A stretch of 64,000 bases of DNA, from positions 106,375,125 through 106,439,124 of the forward strand of contig OX465581.1 of the NCBI GenBank assembly GCA_950022655.1. The letters are read 5' to 3'. The position numbers were made by a program, and so were the translations under genes. Positions 41,520 to 56,035 of the stretch are shown one piece after another (the first letter of the stretch is position 1; the number at the start of each line of letters is the position of its first letter). Origin of the DNA: Alentia gelatinosa. Its lineage: Eukaryota > Annelida > Polychaeta > Phyllodocida > Polynoidae. The notes below the pieces were generated by a model. That model was not told where the DNA came from. It made no database searches and was given only the letters and a program-made list of their open reading frames with translations.

Positions 41520-43558
41520 GAGAGGTAGGGGCCAAGAGGTCGTGTAACAAAATCTGGGATAAAGATCGCCCATTTATACCGCTAGGCTTTGTGTAAGTAG
41601 GTGAGGTTTGGGAAGAGACTTGTGGTACAGGAGTCTGCATCTTGGACGTGAACAACTGATGCGTATCGGAAAGGTTCTCCAGACGGCTCAGGGATAAACA
41701 GCACTTGAGGTCATGAACCGGTGTTTAGTCGCGATCAGCTGATCTCCACTCCGTCACGGGTAAGGGCCCAGACGAGATGTTTCAAATAGGTAAAAGGTAT
41801 ATATATATCTATCTATCAACGTGGCCGACCGTGACGAGATTGGCTACACCTGCTATTATAGGGTCTGCAGTGGGTACCGGGCAGTGGTTACGGTTCGGGT
41901 TTGAGTGCATTATGGTGGGGATTCATAAAAATAGGATTGTGGTTATTTCACAAATTACTAATATGAGTGGAGGGTTAATTAGAAATGAGACATCATACCC
42001 AAGCACCGACTTAAATAGTATCTATTTCAAATCGGCGAGTGTATACACGAGTACTAGCATCATGTGATTTAATGGATGGTGTAGTAGGAATGGAGGGATT
42101 CCCCTGTGCATTATGTCTCGTTTGAGAATCAAACTACAATATAATTATTTCTAATATGGTGCATTTCTGGTAGCGATTATATGTATGCATGCTACAATTG
42201 TGCGCAACGTACTGGGTGACAATTTGTTTGACTGTTGGAAGGCATGTTATTTGCTTCATATTTGGAGCGTAGTTATTTACAGCTAACTGGCTCCGATAAT
42301 AATTATAAGTATTCCCCCATTATCTGAATTAGCAATACTTCACGTGTCTGAATCCTAAATCACTATATATACTATTCAGGACACTGACATAGTAACATGT
42401 ATCAGTTCCAAGTCCAGTCGACCTCCTTTAAAGAACCTCTGAACAAGACTAGAATTAAACAATCATTCTGACAGATGGGATGCAAATATACCTATTTAGA
42501 TCTCCATTTAGTTTTGTTCTTTGCCTTGATCTTGACTGCAATGTAATGGCAATGTATAACACAAGTTACACAAATGCAACTGTTATTCACCAATATTGAT
42601 ACCAATGTATACCTGGCGATAGCACTATCTATATGGTGGTAATAATATACACAAGTAGTATAGTAATGTTTCGCGTGCTTTTCAGGCGCACTGACGCGTT
42701 CAAGTCAGTTGGTTGGTACACTTAGGTGGGTTTTTGTGCAGACTTTAGGCTTTCGTCAGGTTGAAGAGTCAGCCCTGGCAAAGGGCACCAGGTTGAATGG
42801 GGGTGCGGGCGTCGACTGTCAGTGCACATTGTAGCCTCCGACCAACCAACCACTGGCAAACCAAGCTAAGAGTTGGCAGGGATCCAAGACATTGGCGTTA
42901 GATCCTGCCTGCTCCTTCTACCACCACCACCACCACTCACCACACAACCATCACCTCTTGCCGCTAACATCACTTCCCCACTCCCCCCTCCCACAACTAC
43001 CACCTGGGAGTCTAGGGTTCCTAATCTTTGCTGTTGGAGGAAGATAAGAGGACCTGTTGGGGTTGTAAAGGTGTTGGTGTTTGTGGGATGGGCGGGTGGG
43101 TGTATGTTTGGGGGGCCCGTGAGTGCAGTATACAGTCTGTGCTCATCCCCTTGTACCACTCTTTCCCACCACCCCTCCGAGCTACACCCGGGCTATATTG
43201 GCCCTGAGGGAAGCAGCCCTTGTGCACCTTGGGGATCTAGATCAAGAGATCAAGAGGCAGTGTTGACCTCTCGTCCAGTGTTTATCTCCGGCGGGGCTGT
43301 GTGTTTGTGCTGAGCGATGGGCTTGGCGGGTATATTATCACATAGCCTATCCTCCAACCCCTCAATCTCTGAAACACGGAGCATGCACCCCCTCCCCCAC
43401 CCCCAAGCCATCCCCTCCTTGAGGAGAAGGATGCAGCAGCCAAAAGAAATCATGACTTTGTGTGCAAACACTGACCACAGAAAAGGTCCTGGGCTACGTC
43501 CGGCCGAACCTACCAACCTGCCCCCCACGCCCCCTCCCACCTGTGCATTGCAACCTAG

Positions 43559-43599
43559 CCCCCCCCCCCCACCCCCCCCCCCCCCACACACACACACAC
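43559..43599 (+). repeat. Compound microsatellite C12 - A - C14 - (AC)n
   Basis: C12 at 43559-43570, C14 at 43572-43585, then AC dinucleotides to 43599. It has the same (GT)n/(G)n composition as the 35-kb arrays, on the opposite strand. Confidence 0.93.
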
Positions 43600-45461
43600 T
43601 TTCACCCGGTCTAGTGCCCATTCAGGTGTCTGTAGATCAGAGATCAGATGTGTGGATCACCGTCATACAGCCGGCCCCGTAATACCTGGAGCAAACATTC
43701 GCGGCTACTCATTATAGGCGCCACAGGTCAGGCGTTTAAGGTGGCCAAGGGACAAAGAAAAGAGAATAGAGTATGGGGTAGAAAACGGACCACTCTATGA
43801 GCCAAAACATACATACCCTGCCAGAACAAACGGCTATGTTTAAACAGGTTCTTTTGGTTTTACACCAGGGAACCAAACGGTGAAACTAACAAAAGCCTGG
43901 CCATCGGCTTCCAATGGGGGATTATACCCTTGAGGTATATAATAGACAGGCAAGAAGGCCGAAAGTAGCAGAGAAAAGCACAGGATGTGTGCAGGCCGAA
44001 GTGTAAGCCTAATGCTTACAACATGGATTCGGTGCGAACATAACGAAACTGCATATACACAGCAAGGCGGATTCTGCTCGAAGAGGTGCACCTGATTTCC
44101 CACCAGAGAAAAAGCCCACTTGACCCACTGCTCATTGCCTGGCAGAGCTTTTCCATTTTGCTGCGAATGTGTCTTCGACAACTCCTGGTCTGCATACGAT
44201 AACTCCCACTGAGAAAGCACGGTAGTTACAGACCCTGAAATGTTGCAATTACTGAGAAGATATATCGCTGCTGGCTCCTACGGCTGACAGCTCCCCACAG
44301 CCCCAAGAACACAAATTATAATGTATACTGTTTTAGGTAAAGAGTGGAGTCTACATAATCTACCAGGATTGATTTAAATACAAAATATATGTGCATATAT
44401 TGTGTACTGATACATACATGTACTTATAATTATCTAACACTTAAATTTGAAAAAGGACTAACATAAAATCATTGCCGCTTTCTTTGTTTAGTATTTATAA
44501 TCAAACCATGTTTATTTCTCCATACCCTTTTTTTTTAATTTAAAATTTATATTTTTAATTTTACTTCCGGGTAACCCGTTTTCAATAACACATAAAGCTA
44601 AATCATTAGTGGAATGAGTTTGGTTTTAATTTTGATTGCAACCCCAGCTAGCTCGTTAGCATACATAATGAACAGAATCCACCTATTGTTTTAGAAATAT
44701 GTCCACAGCTATAACACTGTGGCTGGTTGTTGTAAACTATGTTTGAACTTTAGAATTACAAGGTCCAGTGGTATGCTGTTTAATGCTTTATTATATAGTG
44801 CACATCCAAATCTCACGTCAGCAATTAAGCGAAATTGAATTCTGACCAAGATTCAAAGTCAAAGTCCTACCAATTTCAGTACTAGCTGCAGTATCTATCA
44901 GGTGATACTATCAGGTGACACTCTATGTCTCTAGGTGTACAAACACACATATGTTGCATGTACAAATTACACACAGAGCCTAGTCATTAGTAATATGACC
45001 CCAATTTAATCTATTTATTACTCTCATTAAAATGACATAGTATGAATTATATTGCTAAATGCCGAAATGTGATTAACTTAATTTGCACCTTGCATCTTAA
45101 ACTTATCAGTTACGGTAGGATATAATGACACATATGAAAATTATGAATAAAGCTCGGGGTATTCAAATAGCTGAGGGCCCACATGGTGTGCCTAGGGGCC
45201 TTGCGCTGTGGGGACTGGCTGCACACAGTTGGCCTGCTATCCGAGTGGCAGCACCAGGGCTTGGTGCACAGGGTTCGACTTCTTATTGATTGGTCGGCAT
45301 TTTCATCTGCAGCCAGCGTAACCTCACACTACTACCACTGCTGGTTTGGACGGTGGGAGGAAGGCTCGCCTACTGGTGAGCAAGTCGGCCCGCCCTGCCG
45401 CTGACCTGCCCACATACCGACAGCTCACTCTATATCCTATGGGGCGGCGTGCGAGCAGATA

Positions 45462-45493
45462 GAGGAGCTGCTCTAGGCTGGGAGCAGCTCCTC
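45462..45493. repeat. Perfect 12-bp inverted repeat built from two GAGCWGCTC motifs
   Basis: GAGGAGCTGCTC (45462-45473) and GAGCAGCTCCTC (45482-45493) are exact reverse complements with an 8-nt spacer, in a GC-rich block (about 45,180-45,700) that has no recognised exon. It may be a regulatory site pair or a hairpin. Confidence 0.85.
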
Positions 45494-47871
45494 AAGACGG
45501 CGTTACATAAAGTCGACCGGTTCCAACCTACGAGCACGGGCTGGCTAGGCTTGGTGGTATTATCGTAGCGGAACAGCCAGGTTTATGTGGTCTCTCCACA
45601 CAGTAAATAGTTAAAATCCCCGGCGGGTACAGCACCAAGCAGGGGGAGTCACTCCGAGGGCAACTTGCCGGGTGTAAATATAGGACCTGAACTCCGTCTA
45701 CAACTACTGACTGCCTCCTAGATGAATCTCAACCTCTGAGCACTGCCACCACGGCTTTATTCACAACCAATTCTGGTTCAATCCAGCGCTACATCGTCTT
45801 TCAATCGTCTCCCTTGAGGTCTATTGCAATCGTATGTCTGACGATCAATCACGACAGAAGTGGCCGTGTTCAATGGGTGATTTCCTGTCGGCTAGGTTGT
45901 TATTCAGAGCATGGACGTCGCGAATATAAGGGTTGGCTTGGCCGCCAGCGGGAGTGGGCGTGGTTCCAACCCACTGAGCGAAGCCAATCAATGGCGTATC
46001 ATTTACATGCTGCATGCACGTGTGAGCTGAGGCATGGAAATAATGCATGAACTGCCATGACCTTTTGAACCACAATTCATGAGCCGTGGTTAGGCATGTC
46101 TCTAGGGCAGAGTAAGAAAGCTAGGGATTTATTTCTATGTGGTAATTAAAGTCATAGACCTACGAGGATGCCAGTAGAAACACGTTCTTGTAATGGTAAA
46201 GACATATATCACCGACTCACATAGACCACCACTGTGCGGTAAAATAGAAGTATCCTCCAAAGACCCACTGCTTATCTCCGCCTGCGTAGTCTCTAGAAAC
46301 CCCAATACTCCCAGCCGCACCCCCGCTACATCATCTTATGTTTGTGTCTATGGGACGCAGACGCCCAACATGTAAATCCTCCTCCAGTATACCATGCCGT
46401 CCCCATCCAGTCGCGGCTCCTCCAGGGTTTAGGACATGCCTATATCGGCACCTCCAGGGCCGGAGGTGGACCCGGACCACCCCCACCACCCTCCCACCAC
46501 CGCAGTCGCACTGACGGTCACCCACTGCCGACCACAACACGGACATGGTGCTTTTTTGTGTGCCGTGTCTAGGATTGGGAAGAAAAAGGCTAAGTTCCCA
46601 CTAACGAGAGTATATTTCTAAACGCATTGTAGGGCACTATTCTCATCAAAACCTGATAATTAATTCAGCAGGCATGCAAACACCCCAAATCTACCATGGC
46701 ATGCCTTTCTGCCAGGGTGGTTGCCGAGATATTCCAATGATTTGCAGATAGCATGAATCCTCCTCTCCTCCATCGCCATCTTGCATTGTCGTTTTTTCCG
46801 ATACTTTTTGTTTATCTTTTTAAATCTCACCAATGTTTATAACTGGTTTGTCGGTATACACACAGAAAGTTATGTTGCTACACGTATTAATGATACATGG
46901 ATAATTGTAATTACCTCGTTAAGAAACCCTTCTGACAATAATTCGCCACTGGTGACAAGTAACACTGCATTACTAGATCTAGTAGTTCTTTTGTCCACAT
47001 GTACAAATCTTGGGCGAAGGGGCTCTTGATGCATTGATTTATTGCGGCGGTCCACTGTATTCCTGCTTTTAACAAGCCGGCACATATTAGCTCTCCATAG
47101 CCGCTTACAACTATAAGCCAAGAAAAGTGGGCTACACAATACAACAGCTATGCAGGTGTGGCTTTCTCACCGCTAAACCCAAGACCGATGAATGGTAGAA
47201 CACGTAATGTAACATATATCATAGAAGCACCCCGCCCTTATAACCTCCTGTACTGCTTGGAGTTCCCAAACTGACCCAGCTCCATGGATGTAACCTTCGA
47301 CCTGCATTATCAACACCACTCAGTTGAGGTATCATTACGCTGAACGTTATCACTAACTATCTGTCCTCACGTCGTCACAGGGCTGGTTATCAGCCAAGAG
47401 TGACTCCCTGTCCTTATCTTGAGCCAACTGCCCTGTTCATATACGTTTACGTACATGTGTATGTGCCGTGTGACGATAACCGATAATGTACATCACGAGA
47501 ATCGGATTTCTACCACACATGAAGAAGCATGTGTATGTATTTAAAAAAACTAAATAAAGTTACTGAAAACTTCTTTTTTTATATATATCTCCTAATAAAT
47601 ACAGTAGTATGCATTGTGTATGACTTACGTTTTCTATACTGAAAGTCTTTTTTTAAAACAGCATTCAACTTCACGAATTAAAACACAGGTGCGAACATTA
47701 TGTGCTATCCATCAGGGGCAAGGGTGTCAAATGTTATGCAACTTCTAGAATTCCAATAGTATATTATGATCATCTACTTAAACCCCTGAAAAAGAGAGAC
47801 TTATGAAACACATTCCAAGCACATTCATCAATTTTCTTTTTTGCGTTTATAACACATGGTTTTACTGGTTA

Positions 47872-49350
<1,479 letters not shown>

Positions 49351-51849
49351 CAAACAACCGGAGCAATCAATGGTAGTAAATAATACAAACTTTAAAAAGA
49401 CAAAAAAAGACAAGAAAATATAGAAACGAAAGTATGACTGACAGCACTGCACACCGGTAGCAAACTTGTGAAATATCCGGAATTATACATACAAGTATCG
49501 AACAGAAAGTATTGTATGATGAATTTGATACTGGCATTGTTAACATCACGGACTGGTCATCTAAATCAATGTTAACATACATCAATTGAAACAACATATA
49601 AACTAGACTAGTGATTTCGTTTTCAAATAATAGAATAGTATAGCTATCATGATAATGAACACTCTGATATCAGAAAACTCCAGTTAGAGCTGACTTTTAG
49701 AAACCCAAATTAGTTTTAAAGAACTAGCCCGACATGCACTATTACACACATTAGTTATTGCCCATAACCACTTATTATATGCATTTACACAGCTATATTA
49801 CTAACGGTAAAAGCCGGAACAACGCCAGGCCATGGGCGACCACCATAATGCCAAATGTTCAGTAAATCTCGAGACCCCCTCTGAATGGGCCTGCGTGGCA
49901 CCAGCTGACTGATGTAATTGAGGCATATATATAATCTCTTCAATTATACCAAAGCTTTGAGGCCCTGGTGGTCTCTGGTGCGTTTACAACATTCTACTCG
50001 AGCTACAGTCACGGGTATGTGAGTTACAATAAAGTTAGTGTTATATTCAAGAACGGTCTATGAGCCTTGTTTTTATCAGGATCTTTCCAATTAAAATTTC
50101 AAATATCGCTTTACCAATGCAATTGCCATTTAATCATATTTTAGAAAACATGAAGATATACACTAGGAATAAGTGTGTGGTGTGGACCTGAGGAAAGAAT
50201 ATTATTCATGTGCATAAACATGTCTGAATCATACAATATGATAACAGTATGAGGTCAGATCAGCATCAGTTAAATTTTCCTGACAAGACAGTTTTCTTGG
50301 GGCTTAATGTATGACTAAATAGCTGTGCTATACGGTAATAATAGACCGGTATTCAAAGATATTTTTAAGTCAACTAAGCTAATTACAGGCAGTTCACCTC
50401 TACTAGGTTCTACTTAATGCCGTGACACACATTTGATAGCCTTGACTCATATTTGCAACAATATAAGCCAATGTACAAATGTATGTCCAAGCAGGGCGAA
50501 CGAAAAGACCTATTGAATCCACATGGGAATAATAAGGGAATGTCTTAATCCAGATAATGTGGTTGGCTGAGGTGAATTGCGCTATACAAGAGATACCAAT
50601 ACTGTTCACCACACACTATTATTCACCATACCGTTGATTCTATGTGCGTTCAGAGTTTAGTCTGCTATAAAACTTTCAAAAGGCTATAGATAGGATTGTT
50701 GGTTTTATCTACTTCATGCTGTATATCCACTCCTGTCACTTTAATTGTGTTTTATTATTTCAATGTGAATTATATGTATTAATAAGCTACATGTATGTTT
50801 GTTAAACAATTAATTGTAACGTCATTATGATTCTAATCGACAAACCAGAGACCCAGACTCAGAGTACTAGATCTAGTATACGAGTCCAGCTGAGCGAGTC
50901 TATACGTCACATTAAACGTGAAGCTTGATCTGACTGACTGAATGCATTTGATTAACTACGGAATACAATTGAAAGCCACAACGAAGGCTTATAATGTATA
51001 CTATAGTTCACTTGCGTCAGTCGCGAGCTAACGTAACGGGATTTTCCATTCAACGCTACGGGTGGAGGTGCGGCCTGCCACAGCTTTGGAGCTGCATGCC
51101 GCTCCCCTACCGCGGTTGGTGCTGCCGCGGCAGTGTGGGCAGCGTCTACACAGAACCACTGACAGGGCCTCGATTTTGACTTTCTCTGTACAATAGGCCC
51201 CGCTCTATGCATTGGTCTATCATTTCTTATGTATATTCCTATGACAGTCAGGAGATGCAATGCACGAGAATCACTGAATGGCCTTGAACTTGCCAGACAT
51301 GCTCTTTCCGGTTGAATATTCCGTGGCCAAGGCCACATGTAAATATCAGGCAGAGTAGTGAATGAATCGCTCAGCGAACTGCCGCATCAAACGACATGTA
51401 TAGTGTAGAAAAACAAATTGCCACGCTAAATGCGAAAAGGATAAAAAGTGATATAAAGCCCGTGGGCCAGCCTACCTATTTTTGACACAATCCTGGAATG
51501 CACTATTGATATTTCTCAGACTTTTCCCAGGATATTTGCGGCTGTCGGTCTCTGGCACACTTGCTTGACGCACTGAACTCCAGTCATTACGTACTGGGGG
51601 TATGGCTATGACGTCAATAAGCAGGGTTCAAGGGCAAGGTCGTTCGGTGCTTCTCACATCTGACACTAGGTGACGTGGCGGGTATATAGTCTTATACAGG
51701 CGTATTGGTTGTTCTACCCCTGTGGTTGTTCCATTGATAGTGATATATTCTAGTATTTTAGCCTTTATGAAGGTGGCCTTTTCGAGTGGGCCCATTTTTC
51801 TCTAATGATAGATAACAAGGACATACAACGCGGCAATAGCATTTTGTAC
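49351..51849. other. Intergenic DNA, mostly AT-rich, without a recognised gene
   Basis: A small GC-rich patch at about 51,040-51,180 gives a 128-codon minus-strand frame (50952-51338) with no similarity I recognise. One perfect CRE (TGACGTCA) lies at 51609-51616. Nothing else stands out. Confidence 0.5.
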
Positions 51850-52450
51850 ATTACGATGTTAATCGACGGGTGCCTTATCAATATCGTGTATCTTCCACCG
51901 GTCTCTACCAAGACCCTTTTATATATAATAATTTAAATAATAGCATGTTTGCTAACTTTATACTTCATCCTCCGTCGGCATTTTCTGTTATGAAGCTATT
52001 TATATACTACTACTACTATATATACTTTATCATACCGTATATATTAACGATGCCGAAGACATACTGGTCAACTCACAAATACAGTTATAAATACGCTGAC
52101 GATACTGTTCTCTACCGATCTAACCCCAACCACTTACAAGAAAACCGGAAACTCCTCCCCAATGATTTTACTAATTTCAGTCACTGGTGTGAAATGAATA
52201 AACTTACCATAAACATTTAAAATAATCAATGATTTACCCCACCAGAAACAAACTTAAACAAATAGTCTCAGATCCACCTGTCCTGCAAAACATTCGAATT
52301 GAACAAGTCCCACACTATGCATATCTAGGTGTCATTTTGCACCAACAGCTTGACTGTATAAAGCATATGTCAAAGACGATCAACACCCTAAATCATAAAA
52401 CATACCTACTGAATAAGATAAGACCATCTTTAACAGAAGATGGAAAATAA
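51850..52450 (+). pseudogene. LINE (non-LTR retrotransposon) reverse-transcriptase remnant
   Basis: The catalytic motif Tyr-Ala-Asp-Asp followed by TVLY lies at 52092-52103 and beyond. Downstream come HWCEMNKLTINI, then in another frame YAYLGVILHQQLD and INTLNHKTYLLNKIRP, matching the thumb side of RT in CR1/Jockey-type LINEs. A stop codon and a frameshift separate the halves at about 52,216-52,230. Upstream of YADD the frame is corrupted, and the rest of the RT is missing where the fold-back element begins. No endonuclease or gag is seen. Dead copy. Confidence 0.8.
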
Positions 52451-52460
52451 CGCTGTACTT

Positions 52461-52610
52461 ATATAGAACGTCCTGACCATGCTGTACAATTCACGGAACG
52501 AGATGGTAATTTACGGTTTGTACGGACCGAGGCATTTATGCCGAGTTCCGTACAAACGGTAAATTAACATCGAGTTCTGTGAATTGTACAAGCATGGTTG
52601 GACGTTATAT
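52461..52610. mobile_element. 150-nt fold-back (hairpin) element
   Basis: Two arms of about 73-75 nt, 52461-52535 and 52536-52610, are near-perfect reverse complements centred on GCATTTATGC with no net indel. Sub-blocks that match exactly include GTTTGTACGGA, GTACAATTCAC and GACGT/ACGTC. It abuts the broken LINE. Non-coding; a MITE-like fold-back or hairpin RNA precursor are both possible. Confidence 0.8.
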
Positions 52611-52611
52611 A

Positions 52612-52797
52612 TTTACTATATACCCGAAATTTGAAAAAAAATCAATTTCATTTGGCTTAACAACCAATTCTTTAATAAACGTGTATGGCAAGGTGGTCCG
52701 TATTTTAGTGTACGGACCGGTGGTCCGTACAGTATTTTTACGTCATATGCCGAAACGGTGCGTATTTACAGTATATACGGCATGGGTATATAGTAAA
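52612..52797. repeat. Second, wider inverted repeat beside the fold-back element
   Basis: TTTACTATATACCC (52612-52625) pairs exactly with GGGTATATAGTAAA (52784-52797). Between them GGTGGTCCGTA occurs twice (about 52692 and 52720) and TACGGACC, also found in the 150-nt hairpin, recurs. The two structures appear to belong to one composite element. Confidence 0.6.
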
Positions 52798-52827
52798 AGC
52801 ACATGTTGCTCCCATACTGCGAAAAAA

Positions 52828-52883
52828 ACAACAACAACTAGTACTACTGCTACTAATACTGCTGCTACTGCTACTATTACAAC
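52828..52883 (+). repeat. Triplet repeats (CAA)n then (TAC/TGC)n
   Basis: CAACAACAAC followed by interrupted TACTGC triplets; translates as poly-Thr, not a gene. Confidence 0.85.
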
Positions 52884-55080
52884 TTTATAACCTCACATCA
52901 GGACTGGATAGAACACTCAGGGCCATATGTCCATCGGGTCTATACTTTTCAATGTTCTGTTAAAAAGCTATCAGAGAATTATAGCTTTGTTGATATGTAT
53001 GGTATGTGTTGCTCAGGTGTTCCGTCCCGTTTAAGCTCTTCCACTCGCGGTCTTTACATACTGGCTCTTCCCCATTGATTTAGTTAAACGGCGACAATTT
53101 AGGATTCTAATTAATGGGGGTTGTATCCATTGATGAACACATGGGTATGCTTAACCAGGGCGGACATGTTGTAAGTCTGAAATTCTCACTTATGTCTTGA
53201 CAAAATCAAAGTAATTGTAGATATATTTCCCATGATACAAACTTGTAAACATTATCATTATTTTCCGGGTATCTTTCCTAATCACAGAAGACATTCATCT
53301 TCTAGCAAATTACATTCTAATTCGGTCCAACATACCAACACATGTGCATGTAGATGCATCCAGTTAGGTCTTACCCACGATGTACGATTTTTTTTTCTTT
53401 TACAATTTTAAAAAAAACATGGCCCATAAACATAGCCCATGAACTTATTGCCTAGGATATGAGAGTCAATGATTTGCATTTTGGATGCACTGGATACGGG
53501 TTATGATTGCCATCTTAAACTATTCTTAGGCGTTGATAACAGTGAGAATACTGGAAATTAAGCCATTCCTTAGAGGAAGGCTTTTTTCCAAATGACATCA
53601 AACAGTCCTCAGATTCGATCAGTGGCGATGATGTACCACTTTTGACCGCAAAGTTGGTTTTCAGGTTGCATGCATCGGGGCGGGTTGGTATTTTATTAAA
53701 ATATCGTCCTAAACAAATTCATGTATTATCATAAACAGGAAAAGGTCTCGCTCTTTACAAAAATAGATCACATTCTCTCCAGATTTATAAAAGCTACATA
53801 TTAGGTACCGTATTTCGATTTTTGTGGTCACATCTATGAGTTCTGTATGAAATCAGGTAAAAATGAATTACAACGTTTGCACAAAAGAAATACTGAGGAT
53901 GATTTATTAAGTTACATTAGGTACCAATCCTTACTTAAACACAGACGAACTGCACTTAAAAGCAAAATTATATTATTTGAAGGAACGCCGAAATATCCAC
54001 CGACTGCATAATTCACATAACTTATATACAGAACAGAGCTAGTCTATGTAAGAAACTTACACACATGAAAATACGATGGGTTGATATTGAATGTACCGAG
54101 AATAAAGGACTAAGCATTTGCTAACTCCTTCTACCTGCGAGGTAAAAAACGTGGTATAATTTAAAAACCGAATATACTAACATAACCTCCCACAAGGACT
54201 TGAAGATGCTTAACAAAAGGATTCATCCACATTGCTTACACCAACTAAACTACAATTAACTCCTGCCAGATTGTGAGCGCAACTGCCTACTTCGTAGTAT
54301 ACACATACCCTTGATTAGATAACACTAGACGCCTAAAATGACTTGCCTATAGTCCGATCTGGTCTGCAGACGCATCTCTAACTATTGTATACATTAATAC
54401 ATGCTAAGATAGAGCTAAAGATATATAAAAAAATATAACTCAATGCATATTTTCCATGCTGAAGTAACACGTATGTGGCATTAATGTACCATCGAAGTAA
54501 TAGAGGTATCACAGAAGTTCTCTGCACTTGGTGTGGAAGGTGCACTCTATATCAGATTGGGAGTGTAACTGACCCTTTGTAATTATGAATACACATGTAC
54601 ATGTCTCTCATCAGAAAAAACAACAACTTTACTTTTCACACAAGTTCATTTTGTTGTACAGACTAGTCAACATCAATCATAAATTTACTTGACCAGTTCG
54701 GTCATTTTCGCTGTAGGGTAACACCCATAAATGTACTATATCTTGATCATTCAATACCATCACTCCATTACATAACCCACCAAGTACTAAAATAAGATAA
54801 ACTATGCAACTTTGACTTTACTTAGTTTAGAATGGATTGAAAACTATTAAACTAGAAATGAACAAAAAATGTGTAGGGCCCAAATGGAACAAAATGTGAC
54901 TAATTATTGCATAGTTTAAACCATAGACCTTGTTTAAAACAAGTTATTTTAAAACATGTAAATCGAAGTTAATATAACATCACAATACACATACGAATAT
55001 ATAATTTATGAGGTCCGGCGCCAATGGCACACTGCTTACATCCCTCAACAGAATTTAATAAACAGTGAACATAGTGACTG
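52884..55080. other. Intergenic DNA without a recognised gene
   Basis: AT-rich. Around 53,860-53,990 one plus-strand frame reads RNTEDDLLSYIRYQSLLKHR and continues KSKI before stops; it looks like an eroded retroelement but I cannot place it. Confidence 0.4.
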
Positions 55081-55085
55081 AACTA

Positions 55086-55190
55086 CAGTAGAACCCTGCG
55101 TAAGCGGCCACCCTCTATTCTGGTAACACGGGGTGTCTGATTCGGCAGGGTGACCACTTATGCTTATGTGTCCGTTTAAACAGGGTTATC
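55086..55190 (+). mobile_element. CAGTAGAACC-type repeat copy
   Basis: Begins TA-CAGTAGAACCCTGCG (a TA target site is usual for pogo/Tigger-type elements) and continues with GCGTAAGCGGCCACCC and CACGGGGTGTCTGATTCGGC. Related to the copy at 32361. The other end is not obvious, so the element is partial or decayed. Confidence 0.4.
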
Positions 55191-55789
55191 AGGTTTCCTA
55201 CAGTCTAATATACAAGTGCTATGATAAATCTGAAAACCGTTCTCTGATATCTTATTTGGCTTCCAAGTTATTACCTACCACATATAAAACGTTAGAATTT
55301 TGTGATATCCGCTTGAAGTTGCTGCCGTACATAGGGACATAGTGAACTCGACCTGTGCCTGGAGACTGAAGGGCCACGAGAGTGAGATTCTCGTACAATA
55401 CTTAACTGAATCCTGCTATTTTTTTTGTTTTTCTCTACACAGATGAACTTCTATTCTTATGATTTGTTTCTAGATGTACTGAAAACATAATTTGGAAGTG
55501 TAGTTTTCCAATCTCCTTTTCCTTGAGATCTCACCCTTTCGCTGGTGTCAATCAATAGAGTTCTGATTGCCGATAATCAGCTCAAGCACCTGTGTCATAC
55601 GAAATGATAACCACAAGTTTACGATAGTTTCCCGTTCACCCGCTCGGGAGGCCAACGGCAGTTAGAAATTATAGGGGGGAGGGGTTAGGTAGTAGCTAAA
55701 TATGAATCGACGAAGTCGCTAGTCAAAGTATAAATTGTTTTGTATGAGTATACACCAATGACCTGTGGCTCACCCCAGCTCAGTTCACA

Positions 55790-56035
55790 GTGGCTCACCC
55801 TAAGCCATATGTGTCCCTATAGGGTGTCCCTTTGAGGAACCGAGTTATATAGGGCTAAATTGCTTTTAATACCAAAATGTCTGTCTGCTTAGGTGGGGTA
55901 TCCACTTATGTGGGGTTTCTTCTTACGCATCCTCAAAAAAGGTCAAAATTATCCTCTAATAGAGGGAAAATTTTCCATTTTGAGGAAAAGTGTCCGCTTA
56001 CTCGGGGTGTCAGCTTGCGCAGGGTGGCTGCTAAG
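55790..56035 (+). repeat. Array of degenerate GTGTCCGCTTA-type units
   Basis: Units such as GTGTCCCTATAGGGTGTCCC, TGTCTGCTTAGGTGGGG, TATCCACTTATGTGGGG and GTGTCCGCTTACTCGGGG follow one another with spacers. They match the inside of the CAGTAGAACC-type repeats at 32.4 and 55.1 kb. No coding sequence. Confidence 0.5.
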
